Source: Selenomonadales bacterium
Lineage (GTDB): Bacteria; Bacillota; Negativicutes; Sporomusales; UBA7701
Direction of reading: 5' to 3'
Assembly (NCBI GenBank): GCA_029976065.1
Contig: JARKNV010000069.1
Coordinates: 62,001-126,000 of the forward strand
Length of the DNA: 64,000 bases
In this document: positions 17,652 to 26,050 of the stretch, one piece after another
Layout of the letters: the number at the start of each line of letters is the position of its first letter
Numbering within the stretch: position 1 is the stretch's first letter
Translations under genes and position numbers: made by a program
Notes under the pieces: model-generated
What the model was told of the DNA's origin: nothing
The model's input: only the letters and a program-made list of their open reading frames with translations
Database searches by the model: none

Positions 17652-18404
17652 TCAGCCCATATAGTTGGCGAGGCTTTTTCCTCCGCAGACGTAGAGGGTC
17701 TGCCCGGTTATGTAGGAGGCTTCCTCGTCGGCAAAGCCCAGGCAGGCGTAGGCGACGTCGGCCGCGGTGCCGATGCGTTTCATCGGCTGGACGGAAAGGT
17801 GCCGGTTCTGGGCTTTTTCGGACATGGAGCGGAACATGGCGGTTTCGATGATCCCCGGTGCGACGCAGTTGACGGTGACGCCGGAGCGGGCCAGCTCCAG
17901 GGCGAGGGAGCGGGTGAGGCTGACCACGCCGCCTTTGGCGGCCGAGTAGTTGGCCTGGCCGATGTTGCCCAGCCAGGCGCGGGAGGATATGTTGATGATG
18001 CGGCCGTATTGCTGCTCGATCATTATTTTGGCGGCGGCCCGCGCGCATAGGAAGTAGGAGCGGAGGTTGACGCGGATGACCCGGTCCCAGTCTTCGTCGG
18101 TCATTTTGGTGATGAAGCCGTCTCTGATGATGCCGACGTTGTTGACGAGGACGTCGAGGCGGCCAAAGCTGTCGATGATGGTCCGGAACACGGCTTCGAC
18201 CTGGGCGGAGTCGCTGACGTCGACGGCGAGGCCGAAGGCTTGGCCGCCTGCGACGGTGATTTCCCGCACCGCCGCGTCAGTGCGGTCGGGGTCGATGTCG
18301 TTTACGCCGACCAGCGCGCCTTCGCGGGCGAAACGGGCGGCAATCCCCTTGCCGATGCCGCGGCCGGAGCCGGTTACGAGGGCGATTCGTCCTTTAAGGC
18401 GCAT
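17652..18404 (-). CDS. Short-chain dehydrogenase/reductase
   Basis: 250 residues, classical SDR: TGSGRGIGKG nucleotide motif (residues 11-20), NNVG near 88, catalytic Ser in INISSRAW and YSAAKGG near 150, and the C-terminal GQTLYVCGG. The fold and length match FabG/3-hydroxybutyrate dehydrogenase-type oxidoreductases. It overlaps the tctA gene by 11 bases and lies about 100 bases before the BKACE gene, so oxidation of an imported hydroxy acid is a natural role. Specificity for NAD or NADP is not certain, though the VNDIDPD segment after strand 2 favours NAD. Confidence 0.9.
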   Translation of the reverse strand: MRLKGRIALVTGSGRGIGKGIAARFAREGALVGVNDIDPDRTDAAVREITVAGGQAFGLAVDVSDSAQVEAVFRTIIDSFGRLDVLVNNVGIIRDGFITKMTDEDWDRVIRVNLRSYFLCARAAAKIMIEQQYGRIINISSRAWLGNIGQANYSAAKGGVVSLTRSLALELARSGVTVNCVAPGIIETAMFRSMSEKAQNRHLSVQPMKRIGTAADVAYACLGFADEEASYITGQTLYVCGGKSLANYMG

Positions 18405-19884
18405 GGGGTTCCACCGCCTTCTTTTTTTTGCCGATCAGTTGGGTGGCGACGAGCAGGGCCGCCAGGCAGAGGAAGAAGAGCGCGATCGGGCGGGTGACGA
18501 AGATGGCGGGGTTGCCGTTGGAGATGATGAGCGATTGGCGGAAGGCGGTTTCAAGGATGGGGCCGAGGACGAACGCCAGCACCAGCGGCCCGGGTTCGAA
18601 ACCGAATTTGCGCATCAGGTAGCCGATGATGCCGAACAGCAGCAGGATCCACATGTCGAAGGTGTTGTTGTTGACGCTGTAGACGCCGATGAGGGTGATG
18701 ACGAGCACGCAGGCCGACAGGATGCTGAGCCTGACTTTGAGCAGTTTGACGAATAAGCCGATCATCGGCAGGTTGAGGATGAGGAGCAGGACGTTGCCGA
18801 TGTACATCGATACGACGACGCCCCAGAAGAGTTGGGGGACTTCCTGGATGAGGAAGGGCCCGGGCGTGACTCCGTGGATCATGAGGGCGCCGAACATCAG
18901 GGCCATGACGGCGTTGGACGGCAGCCCCAGGGTGAGGAGCGGGATGAAGGCGGAGCCGGCGGCGGCGTTGTTGGCGCTTTCCGGCCCGGCGACGCCTTCG
19001 ATGGCGCCTTGGCCGAATTCCTGCGGGTGCTTGGAAATGCGTTTCTCGACGGCGTAAGAAAGCAGCGAGGCGATTACCGCGCCGCCGCCCGGCAGGAGAC
19101 CTACCAGGAAGCCGAGCAGCGAGCCGCGGGCCATCGGTCCGGCCGAGGCGGCCAGGTCTTTGCGGGAGGGGAAAACCTGCGCTATTTTATCGGTGATGAG
19201 CTTGGTCTCGCCGCTGGATTCGAGGCTGTAGAGCACTTCGCCGACCCCGAAGAGGCCCATGGCGATGACGGCAAAGTCGAGGCCGCTCAGGAGGGCGTCG
19301 CTGTCGAAGGTCAGCCGCTGGCAGCCGTGCTCGGGATCGACGCCGATGACGGCCAGCAGCAGGCCGATGAGCGCCGAGATTACCGACCTGAGCGGCGACT
19401 GGGTCGACAGGTAGGTGATGAAGGTGAGGCCCATGACCATGAGGGCGACGTATTCGGGCGGACCGAATTTGATCGCCCAGCGGGATACGATGGGGGCGAA
19501 GAGGTTGAGGCCGACGATGGCGACCGTGCCGGCGACGAAGGAGCCGATGGCGGCTACGCCGAGGGCGGCGCCGGCACGGCCTTTTTTCGCCATCTGGTAG
19601 CCGTCGAGGGCGGTGACGACGGACGCCGCTTCCCCCGGCAGGTTGACGAGGATGGAGGTCGTCGAGCCGCCGTACATGGCCCCGTAGTATATGCCGGACA
19701 GCAGGATGATCGAGGATTCGAGCGGGATGTTGTACGTTAGGGGCAGCAGGAGCGAGATGGTGGCCACCGGGCCGAGTCCCGGGAGGACGCCGATGGCCGT
19801 GCCGAGCGTGACGCCGATGGCGCAGTATAGGATGTTGCTATAGGTGAGGGCGACCGAAAAGCCGAGCAGCAGCGAATCAAACAT
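18394..19884 (-). CDS. tctA: Tripartite tricarboxylate transporter, large permease
   Basis: 496 residues and about 12 membrane helices. It contains the family's GVLPGLGPVATISLLLPLTY near 35 and the second, repeat-related GFLVGLLPGGGAVIASLL near 260. It overlaps tctB by 8 bases and the SDR gene by 11. With tctC and tctB it forms a binding-protein-dependent, ion-driven importer for carboxylates. The ligand is set by TctC and cannot be read from TctA. Confidence 0.93.
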   Translation of the reverse strand: MFDSLLLGFSVALTYSNILYCAIGVTLGTAIGVLPGLGPVATISLLLPLTYNIPLESSIILLSGIYYGAMYGGSTTSILVNLPGEAASVVTALDGYQMAKKGRAGAALGVAAIGSFVAGTVAIVGLNLFAPIVSRWAIKFGPPEYVALMVMGLTFITYLSTQSPLRSVISALIGLLLAVIGVDPEHGCQRLTFDSDALLSGLDFAVIAMGLFGVGEVLYSLESSGETKLITDKIAQVFPSRKDLAASAGPMARGSLLGFLVGLLPGGGAVIASLLSYAVEKRISKHPQEFGQGAIEGVAGPESANNAAAGSAFIPLLTLGLPSNAVMALMFGALMIHGVTPGPFLIQEVPQLFWGVVVSMYIGNVLLLILNLPMIGLFVKLLKVRLSILSACVLVITLIGVYSVNNNTFDMWILLLFGIIGYLMRKFGFEPGPLVLAFVLGPILETAFRQSLIISNGNPAIFVTRPIALFFLCLAALLVATQLIGKKKKAVEPHAP

Positions 19885-20329
19885 GGAAGCACCCTCTTTC
19901 CAGGAGCGATAGCAGCCCGGGGAAGGGTATCTTCAGCCACAGGGAGAAGAGCAGGTAGACGGCGACGGTCATCCCGGCGGTGACGAGGGCGCTCATTTTC
20001 CACGTTTCGGCGCCGACGACGCGGAGCTGGAAGATCAGCAAGCCTACGACGGCCGGCACCATGCCCAGCGTCTTGAAGATGACGATGAACACGGCGGTGG
20101 CGGCAATGCTATAGATAACCAGTTTTGTCTTGCCGGTGAATTTTTCGTAGTTGTCTTTGCGGACATCTTTGACGAACAGGATTAGTGAACAGGCCACAAG
20201 CATGACGGCCAGTATGAACGGCCACAGCCCAGGTCCCGGTTTGCTCAGTTGTCCGAGTTCAAGTGCGTATGCCCCGATGCCGGCTACGAGGCCGATGACC
20301 AGGGGCACGATTCCTCCCAGTAGTCCCAT
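19877..20329 (-). CDS. tctB: Tripartite tricarboxylate transporter, small permease
   Basis: 150 residues from the ATG at 20329 (MGLLGGIVPLVIG), which follows GGGGGTT; a longer TTG start at 20365 has no good ribosome site and runs into a stem-loop. Four hydrophobic helices, the usual TctB pattern, with low sequence conservation. Located between tctC and tctA with an 8-base overlap with tctA. Confidence 0.85.
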   Translation of the reverse strand: MGLLGGIVPLVIGLVAGIGAYALELGQLSKPGPGLWPFILAVMLVACSLILFVKDVRKDNYEKFTGKTKLVIYSIAATAVFIVIFKTLGMVPAVVGLLIFQLRVVGAETWKMSALVTAGMTVAVYLLFSLWLKIPFPGLLSLLERGCFHV

Positions 20330-20367
20330 TGCCGAACCCCCAAAGTTTTCTTTCGCGCAGGACAAGC

Positions 20368-20407
20368 GGCCATATTCCGCCTCCGGTCAAAGAGGCGGAA
20401 TATGGCC
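20368..20407 (-). promoter_or_regulatory. Perfect 16-bp stem-loop between tctC and tctB
   Basis: GGCCATATTCCGCCTC (20368-20383) pairs perfectly with 20392-20407 around an eight-base loop. No T-run follows on either strand, so it is better read as an mRNA-stabilising or processing hairpin that keeps the binding-protein message more abundant than the permease messages. Confidence 0.6.
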
Positions 20408-20416
20408 CGGTCTGTT

Positions 20417-21388
20417 TTATTTTGTCTGGCCGATCTTTTTGAAGTAGTCGCCGATTTCCTTGTAGCCGTCGACGAGTTTCTTCTTGAATTCGTCGCCGGG
20501 AGTGTTGTCGGGCGGTAGGTTGACGGTTTTCATGGTGTTGAGGAACTCGGGGTCGTTGGCGGCCTTTTTGAAGGCTTCGCGCAGAATGTTCAGGCGGTCT
20601 TTGGGCACGCCGGCCGGGGCGCCGAGGCCGAGCCACGAGACGATGGCGATATCGTAGCCCAATTCTTTGAGGGTCGGGGCATCGGGAGCTTCAGGCATGC
20701 GTTTTTCGCCGGCGGCCGCCAGGACGCGGACTTCGCCGGATTTGAGGAAGGGCATCAGGTCGCCGGTGGTGACGACGGTGAAGTCGACGTGGCCGCCGAT
20801 GAGCGCGGTCATGACTTCGGTGCCGGATTTGAAGTTGACATAGCGGAATTTGGCGCCGTCTTTTTCGCCGATCCTGTTGGCGACAAACGGCTGCGGATAG
20901 CCGGAGGCGCTGAAGGAGAAGCCCTCCGGTTTGGCCTTGGCGGCCTTGGACAGATCGGCAATGGTTTTATAGGGGGAGTCGGCCTTTACGGCGACGCAGT
21001 ATTGGTACTGGCCGTAGGCGATGATCCCTTCGAAGTCGTCGGGGGTATAGGGGACCTTGGTCTGGTTGGGGATGATGGCTACGCTGGCGAAGGTCATGAC
21101 GCCGATCGTTTGGCCGTCCTTGCTGCCGTTTTTGAGTTCGGCGACGCCGGTGACGCCGTTGGCGCCCGGTTTATTGACGGCGACGATGGAGACGCCGAGG
21201 TGCTTCTCGGCGGCTTTGGCGAGCGCGCGGGCGCTTAGGTCGGTCGAACCGCCGGCGCCGAAGTTTATGTACATGGTAATCGGTTTGGTGGGAAATTTCT
21301 CCGCTTTTTCGCCGCCGCCGCCGCAGCCCGCCACCAGGGCCGCCGCGAACAGCACGCAGACAATTAACGCCACCCATTTGGTTTTCAT
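20417..21388 (-). CDS. tctC: Tripartite tricarboxylate transporter, substrate-binding protein
   Basis: 323 residues. A lipoprotein signal (ALVAGCGGG, lipid Cys near 22) is followed by the Bug/TctC fold with FPTKPITMYINFGAGGSTD and the later NKPGANGVTGVAEL loop. It captures a carboxylate in the periplasm and delivers it to TctAB. First gene of the transporter operon. Its 325-base leader carries the conserved RNA element at 21476-21640 and a promoter at 21720-21749. Ligand unknown. Confidence 0.93.
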   Translation of the reverse strand: MKTKWVALIVCVLFAAALVAGCGGGGEKAEKFPTKPITMYINFGAGGSTDLSARALAKAAEKHLGVSIVAVNKPGANGVTGVAELKNGSKDGQTIGVMTFASVAIIPNQTKVPYTPDDFEGIIAYGQYQYCVAVKADSPYKTIADLSKAAKAKPEGFSFSASGYPQPFVANRIGEKDGAKFRYVNFKSGTEVMTALIGGHVDFTVVTTGDLMPFLKSGEVRVLAAAGEKRMPEAPDAPTLKELGYDIAIVSWLGLGAPAGVPKDRLNILREAFKKAANDPEFLNTMKTVNLPPDNTPGDEFKKKLVDGYKEIGDYFKKIGQTK

Positions 21389-21475
21389 GACAATCCCCTC
21401 TTCCTTTTTTTATTACTGACAAGTAGCCTTGTCATAACGCCGGAAGGTTGAGCCGTTGGTTTTGCAGGCGTATAA

Positions 21476-21640
21476 AACAAAAAGCCTAGCTCATAAAAAC
21501 ACAACGATATACTCGAAGTGTTATTACGAGCTAAGCTTGCCTACTACATATCGAAAGGTCATTTCGATACCATAAGTCCAAGCGACTCATAGCAACCGCT
21601 AAGGTTACCGGGCTTATCGCCGGCATTAGCGATCTTGTAA
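21476..21640 (-). ncRNA. Candidate riboswitch, copy C, with terminator, in the tctC leader
   Basis: Read on the minus strand, a stem CGCTAA (21631-21626) with TTAGCG (21602-21597) encloses a CCGG hairpin. It is followed by GCTTG (21583-21579) paired with CAAGC (21539-21535) around a TATCGA-type hairpin. A terminator follows (AAGCTTAGCTC 21538-21528 with 21492-21482, then TTTTTGTTTTA). The CAAGC arm overlaps the terminator's 5' arm, so the two folds exclude each other. Long blocks are identical to copy B (22520-22690) in front of the thiolase operon. It matches no riboswitch class I can recall. Confidence 0.65.
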
Positions 21641-21719
21641 TTCTTATTTTCGGTTTTGGGAATCCCGGCTGCCTGTCAAAGTGCCAGAATTCGCAAGATT
21701 TTGACATATCTTAAAACAG

Positions 21720-21749
21720 ATTATAACCGATGATGTCGACGGTCGTCAA
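21720..21749 (-). promoter_or_regulatory. Promoter of the tctC leader
   Basis: Minus strand TTGACG (21749-21744), 18 bases, TATAAT (21725-21720), giving a start near 21713, about 75 bases before the structured leader. The -35 touches the end of the 21746-22105 gene, so the transporter operon has its own promoter. Confidence 0.65.
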
Positions 21750-22105
21750 GCCCCCGTCTGCTGGACGGACATCCGCTTGTGCCCCGACATGATCATTTTG
21801 CGCGTGAGGATGAAGTGGTTGTAAACGCCCTGCACAGCGGATATCAGGGCGCGTTTCGACGGGGTGTGCATCCGTTCGTCAATATCCCTGATGATCACTT
21901 CCTTGTCGTCTGACAGTGATTTGCCGGCGAGGATTTTTTTGACGAATGTGTTTTGGATGTCGCAGTACATCGGTACGTGACAATCAATGATTTCCCCGGA
22001 GTCGATGTCGACCGTTACGATTATGCAGACAAATTTATGGCGCTGGGATATGTCCGTTTCGGTCGGCACCTGTGCCTGCGCGGAAAAGATGTGCTCCCTG
22101 CCCAT
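21746..22105 (-). CDS. DUF3870 family protein
   Basis: 119 residues; start at 22105 (MGREHIFSAQAQVP) behind GAGGTG, preferred over an upstream ATG without a site. A compact soluble protein with a VCIIVTVDIDSGEIIDCHVPMYCDIQ segment and a basic C-terminal half; it matches my memory of the DUF3870 family in Negativicutes and Clostridia. Function is not known. It sits between two divergent operons that share the same leader RNA, so a regulatory role is possible but unproven. No clear promoter was found in 22106-22339. Confidence 0.65.
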   Translation of the reverse strand: MGREHIFSAQAQVPTETDISQRHKFVCIIVTVDIDSGEIIDCHVPMYCDIQNTFVKKILAGKSLSDDKEVIIRDIDERMHTPSKRALISAVQGVYNHFILTRKMIMSGHKRMSVQQTGA

Positions 22106-22339
22106 TTTTTCACCTCGTTGCGGAAAATTTTGATGCAAATTTCCGGGCCGTGGATATACAAGTTCTCTTAATTATCTGTATTTTCCTGCCGGCGGTGTAT
22201 AGATTTTTTATATAGGCATTTTATTGACTTACCGTTATGTTTGGGGATGTAGTCCTGCGTTTCGCCGTTTTCCCGCCTTCAGCCGGACCTTTTTCGACAC
22301 TGCAGGCGCGTTTTTGCGAATAACTTCGCTGCCGACGTC

Positions 22340-22369
22340 TTGACGCGGCCGGCGGGTATCGTTTAAAAT
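22340..22369 (+). promoter_or_regulatory. Promoter of the thiolase operon leader
   Basis: TTGACG (22340-22345), 18 bases, TAAAAT (22364-22369), predicted start near 22376. This makes a leader of about 355 bases that holds two successive RNA elements before the thiolase start at 22733. Confidence 0.6.
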
Positions 22370-22379
22370 AATTATTGAG

Positions 22380-22500
22380 TTAATGGTACCGAGTTGCTTG
22401 GTTATTGTATCGGAACACAATTTCGATATGTAGTGAACAAGCCCAGCTCGTTAAATGCGTTAATGCTCTGCATTGCATTTTACGGTCTGGGCTTGTTCAT
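22380..22500 (+). ncRNA. Candidate riboswitch, copy A (short form), thiolase leader
   Basis: A shorter relative of copies B and C. GCTTG (22396-22400) pairs with CAAGC (22438-22442) around a TATCG/CGATA hairpin, with the shared GATATG.AGT and AGCTCGT blocks. CAAGC is also part of a perfect 12-bp stem, GAACAAGCCCAG (22435-22446) with 22487-22498, again mutually exclusive. The 3' stem is not followed by a clear T-run, so this copy may pause or regulate differently. The upstream CGCTAA/TTAGCG stem is missing. Confidence 0.5.
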
Positions 22501-22519
22501 TGGCAAAAGAAAATAGGGG

Positions 22520-22692
22520 TTGAAATCGCTAACTCAGATGCCGGACGCACGGCCTGGTATTTTTAGCGGTTGCTATGAGTCGCTTGGACTTATGGTATCG
22601 AACGAACTTCGATATGGAGTAAGCAAGCTTAGCTCGTAATGACACTGCGAATGGTTCGTCGTGTTCTTATCAGAGCTAAGCTTTTTGATTTT
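22520..22692 (+). ncRNA. Candidate riboswitch, copy B, with terminator, thiolase leader
   Basis: Full-length form. CGCTAA (22527-22532) pairs with TTAGCG (22563-22568) around a GCCG hairpin. GCTTG (22582-22586) pairs with CAAGC (22624-22628) around TATCGAA/TTCGATA (22596-22614). A terminator has AAGCTTAGCTC (22625-22635) perfectly paired with 22673-22683, followed by TTTTTGATTTT. The overlap of CAAGC with the terminator arm gives the alternative folding expected of a switch. The thiolase ribosome site follows about 30 bases later. No T-box or cobalamin-box motif is present. Confidence 0.65.
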
Positions 22693-22732
22693 ATCGAGCT
22701 AATCAGCAAATTATCGAATGGAGGTAACAAGT

Positions 22733-23923
22733 ATGGAAGAAGTTGTCATCGTAAGCGCTGTACGGACGCCGATCGGCAAGATCGGCGGCGCCCTGCGCGA
22801 TGTCCCGCCTGAAGATTTGGCCAGAGACGTTATCGCGGAGAGCATCCGGCGCGCCAATGTGGAGCCCGATAGGATCGACGAGGTGATTTTCGGCCAGACG
22901 AAGCAGAGCGCCGAAGCGGCCAATCTGGCCAGGGTGGCGGCGCTAAAGGCCGGGCTGCCGATCGGGGTGCCGGCTTATACGGTGATGCGCCAGTGCGCCT
23001 CCGGGCTGCAGGCGGTGAACAACGCCGCCCAGGCGATCATGTGCGGGCTGGCCGATACCGTGGTGGCCGGCGGCACGGAGAGTATGAGCAACGCGGTGTA
23101 TTATCTCCGCAACGCGCGCTACGGCTACGGAGCCGGCAACGGCGTACTGTGCGATTCGAATATCGAGAGCCAGGCCCGTTCGCAGCCGATGGAGGTTTAC
23201 GGGCAGCTGACGATGGGCTTGACGGCGGAAAATCTGGCGGCGATGTATTCGATCAGCCGCGAGGAGCAGGACTTGTACGCCCTGGGAAGCCAACAGAAGG
23301 CCCAGGCGGCGATCAAGAGCGGCCGGTTCAAGGAGGAGATTCTCCCGGTGACGATTCCGAAAAAGAAGGGCGCGCCGGTTATTTTCGCTACCGACGAGTT
23401 CCCCCGGCCGACGACGCTGGAAGGGCTGGCGAAGTTGCCGCCGGCGTTCAAAAAGGACGGCACGGTGACGGCCGGGAACGCGACCGGCCGCAACGACGGC
23501 GCGAGCAGCCTGGTGGTCATGTCGGCGAAGGAGGCCGCGCGGCGGAGCCTGAAGCCGCTGGCGGTGCTGCGCAGCCAGGCGGCGGCGGGCGTGCCGCCGG
23601 AGATCATGGGGATCGGCCCGGTCCATGCGACGAGGAAGGCGCTGAAGCTGGCGGGGCTTACGCTGGCGGACATCGGCCTGATCGAGATGAATGAGGCGTT
23701 CGCGGCCCAGTGCCTGGCGTGTATAAAAGAGCTCGATATGAATACGGCTATTCTGAATGTCAACGGCGGCGCGATCGCGCTCGGCCATCCCCTCGGCTGC
23801 ACGGGGGCGCGCATTCTGACGACGCTGCTGTACGAGATGCGGCGGCGGCAGGTGAAGTACGGCCTGGCGACGCTCTGCATCGGCGGCGGCATGGGGGTCG
23901 CCGACGTGGTCGAGCTGGTTTAG
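22733..23923 (+). CDS. Acetyl-CoA C-acetyltransferase (thiolase)
   Basis: 396 residues from the ATG at 22733 (MEEVVIVSAVRTPIG), since GGAGGT lies seven bases upstream; an in-frame ATG at 22718 overlaps that site. The active-site Cys88 is in MRQCASGLQAV, the second-site histidine in NGGAIALGHPLGCTGAR (with the second Cys), and the C-terminal CIGGGMG loop is intact. Degradative/biosynthetic thiolase II family. It could split acetoacetyl-CoA formed from the BKACE product acetoacetate. First gene of a four-gene operon. Confidence 0.93.
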   Translation: MEEVVIVSAVRTPIGKIGGALRDVPPEDLARDVIAESIRRANVEPDRIDEVIFGQTKQSAEAANLARVAALKAGLPIGVPAYTVMRQCASGLQAVNNAAQAIMCGLADTVVAGGTESMSNAVYYLRNARYGYGAGNGVLCDSNIESQARSQPMEVYGQLTMGLTAENLAAMYSISREEQDLYALGSQQKAQAAIKSGRFKEEILPVTIPKKKGAPVIFATDEFPRPTTLEGLAKLPPAFKKDGTVTAGNATGRNDGASSLVVMSAKEAARRSLKPLAVLRSQAAAGVPPEIMGIGPVHATRKALKLAGLTLADIGLIEMNEAFAAQCLACIKELDMNTAILNVNGGAIALGHPLGCTGARILTTLLYEMRRRQVKYGLATLCIGGGMGVADVVELV

Positions 23924-23965
23924 CCGGCCCGATGGATTCTGAGAGGAAGCGAGGATTGCTGCCAG

Positions 23966-24874
23966 ATGATTTACCGGAATTTCGACCAGCTCCTTGAGCG
24001 GGTCTGCGCCGGCAAGCACGAGAAAAAGGTCGTGGCGGTGATGGCCGCCGAGGACAGCCACACGCTCGAGGCGGTTTGCCAGGCGGCCAGGGTGGGCGCG
24101 GTGGAGCCGCTGCTGATCGGCGATAAGCTGAAGATGCGCCGACAGCTCGAGCTGTTGGGGGAGTGCCCGGCGGATTACGCGCTCGTGCACGCGGAGACGG
24201 CCGCGGATGTGGTTTACAAGGCGGCTCAGCTCGTGAACGACGGCGAGGCGCATTTCCTGATGAAGGGCCTGATCCCGACCGGGGAAATGATGAAGCACCT
24301 GCTGAGCGAGAGGTGCGGGTTCCGCACGGAGATGCAGATGTCCCACCTGGGACTCGTCCAGATTCCCAATTACCATAAACTGATCGGCATTACCGATTCG
24401 GCGCTGCTTGTCTATCCCGATCTGCAGCAGAAGAAGAGCATGGTTATAAACGCGGTGAACGCGATGCTGCGGATGGGCTTCGATCCGCCGAAGGTGGCGG
24501 TTCTGGCGGCGGTGGAGCAGGTTAACCCGAAGATGCCGGAAACGCTGGACGCCGAGGCGCTGCGACAGATGAACGCCGCCGGCGAGATTGCCGGCTGCAT
24601 CGTGGCGGGGCCTATTTCGTACGACCTGGCGATCAGCAGGGAGTCGGCGGAGCTGAAAGGCTATGACAGCCCGGTGTGCGGCGACGTGGATTTGCTGGTG
24701 GCGCCGAATATCGCCGCCGCCAATATTCTGCTGAAGGCGCTCCGCTATTCCGCCGCGGCGAGCAGCGCGGGGTTCGTGGTCGGCGGCCGGGTGCCGCTGG
24801 TGCTGACTTCGCGCGCGGCGGAGGTGGGCAGCAAGTATTTGCCGATCGTCCTGGCGGCGGCGGCATCGGCGTAG
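23966..24874 (+). CDS. ptb: Phosphate butyryltransferase (phosphate acyltransferase family)
   Basis: 302 residues, the size of Ptb. It has the family's LMKGLIPTGEMMKHLL near 90-105 and the PVCGDVDLLVAPNIAAANILLKAL region, in which the acyl phosphate binds. It converts butyryl-CoA (or a similar acyl-CoA) and phosphate to the acyl phosphate. Followed 37 bases later by butyrate kinase, with which it forms the usual ATP-yielding pair. Range of acyl groups not readable. Confidence 0.9.
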   Translation: MIYRNFDQLLERVCAGKHEKKVVAVMAAEDSHTLEAVCQAARVGAVEPLLIGDKLKMRRQLELLGECPADYALVHAETAADVVYKAAQLVNDGEAHFLMKGLIPTGEMMKHLLSERCGFRTEMQMSHLGLVQIPNYHKLIGITDSALLVYPDLQQKKSMVINAVNAMLRMGFDPPKVAVLAAVEQVNPKMPETLDAEALRQMNAAGEIAGCIVAGPISYDLAISRESAELKGYDSPVCGDVDLLVAPNIAAANILLKALRYSAAASSAGFVVGGRVPLVLTSRAAEVGSKYLPIVLAAAASA

Positions 24875-24910
24875 CTTTGTCAGGATTATGGCTTTTGGGG
24901 GGAGCAGCCT

Positions 24911-26002
24911 GTGGCGGAAACGATCTATAGAATATTGTCCATCAATCCCGGCTCGACGTCGACGAAGATCGCCGTGTACGAGAACGACAGGGAGTTACTC
25001 CGCAAGAATGTCAGCCATGACGCCGCGGAGCTGGCCAAGTACAAGTCGATGGTCGACCAGTTGCCGATGCGCAAGGAGGCGATCAGGGCCTGCCTGCTGG
25101 AGGAGAATTTCGTGCTCGCCGGCCTGTCGGCGGTGGCGGGCCGGGGCGGCAAGCTGCCGCCGCTGAAGCGCGGCGCTTACAGGGTCACGCAGGAAATGGC
25201 CGATTTCCTTACATACCGCCCGATCGACGAGCACGCCTCCAATCTGGGCGCGATTATCGCCTACAGCATCGCCGAGCCGCTCGGCATCCCGTCGTTCATT
25301 TACGATGCGGTGGTGGTCGACGAGCTGGCGGAGGTGGCGCGGTATTCCGGGGTGCCGGAGCTGACGCGGCGGGCTGCCTGCCATGTGCTCAATATGCGGG
25401 CGGTGTCCCGCAAGGTGGCCGAGAAGAGGGGCGGGAAGTTGGAGGATCTGAATATCGTGGTGACGCACATGGGCGGCGGCATCACGGCGGCGGTGATCAG
25501 CAAGGGGCGGATGATCGACGTCCTCACCGACGAGGAGGGGGCTTTTTCGCCGGAGCGGGCCGGCCGGGTGCCGTGCCGCCAGCTGGTGGACCTGTGCTAC
25601 TCTGGCAAGCTGGAGCATAAGGCGGCGATCAGGCGCATGCGGGGCAACGGCGGCCTGATCGCCTATCTGGGAACGAACAGCGCGCTCGATGTCGAGGCGC
25701 GCATCAGGCAGGGCGACAAGGAAGCCGAAAGCGTTTATTACGCCATGGCCTACCAGACGGCCAAGGGCATCGGCGAGCTGGCGACGGTGGTCAACGGCGA
25801 GGTGGATGTGATTATCCTTACGGGGGCGATCGCTTATTCGCAGCTGTTTACCGACTGGGTCGCCGCCAGGGTGAATTTCATCGCGCCGGTGGAGATCGTG
25901 GCCGGCGAAAATGAGCTTGAGGCGTTGGCGCTTGGCGCGTTGCGCGTCCTGAAGGGCGAGGAGACGGCCAGGGAATTCAGCTTGGTTCCGCCCTCCGTCT
26001 GA
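24911..26002 (+). CDS. buk: Butyrate kinase
   Basis: 363 residues; GTG start behind GGGGGGAG. It is an acetate/butyrate kinase-fold ATPase: N-terminal ILSINPGSTSTKIAVYEND, the THMGGGITAAVISKGRMIDVL segment and the ILTGAIAYSQ motif. It makes ATP and a free acid from acyl phosphate. The order ptb-buk after thiolase suggests energy conservation from an acyl-CoA made in the catabolic block. Isobutyrate or other branched acids are also accepted by this family. Confidence 0.93.
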   Translation: MAETIYRILSINPGSTSTKIAVYENDRELLRKNVSHDAAELAKYKSMVDQLPMRKEAIRACLLEENFVLAGLSAVAGRGGKLPPLKRGAYRVTQEMADFLTYRPIDEHASNLGAIIAYSIAEPLGIPSFIYDAVVVDELAEVARYSGVPELTRRAACHVLNMRAVSRKVAEKRGGKLEDLNIVVTHMGGGITAAVISKGRMIDVLTDEEGAFSPERAGRVPCRQLVDLCYSGKLEHKAAIRRMRGNGGLIAYLGTNSALDVEARIRQGDKEAESVYYAMAYQTAKGIGELATVVNGEVDVIILTGAIAYSQLFTDWVAARVNFIAPVEIVAGENELEALALGALRVLKGEETAREFSLVPPSV

Positions 26003-26050
26003 CGTTTATTCCGGAGCGGCCGGGAATAGATAAAGGGGAGACTGTCACTC

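Noticed and set aside
21680..21700. Sigma-54-like TGGCAC...GGCA on the minus strand before tctC
   Set aside because: GG to GC distance is 13 rather than 12, and a near-consensus sigma-70 promoter lies just upstream.
22235..22420. 61-codon minus-strand frame in the promoter region
   Set aside because: It covers the thiolase promoter and leader, has no ribosome site and an unlikely composition.
22380..22692. T-box leader before thiolase
   Set aside because: No GGGTGGNACCGCG-type T-box and the operon is not for amino acids or tRNA charging.
21474..22700. Insertion sequence with inverted repeats around DUF3870
   Set aside because: The two inverted copies look like IS ends, but each is a directional leader with terminator facing its own operon; no transposase is present.
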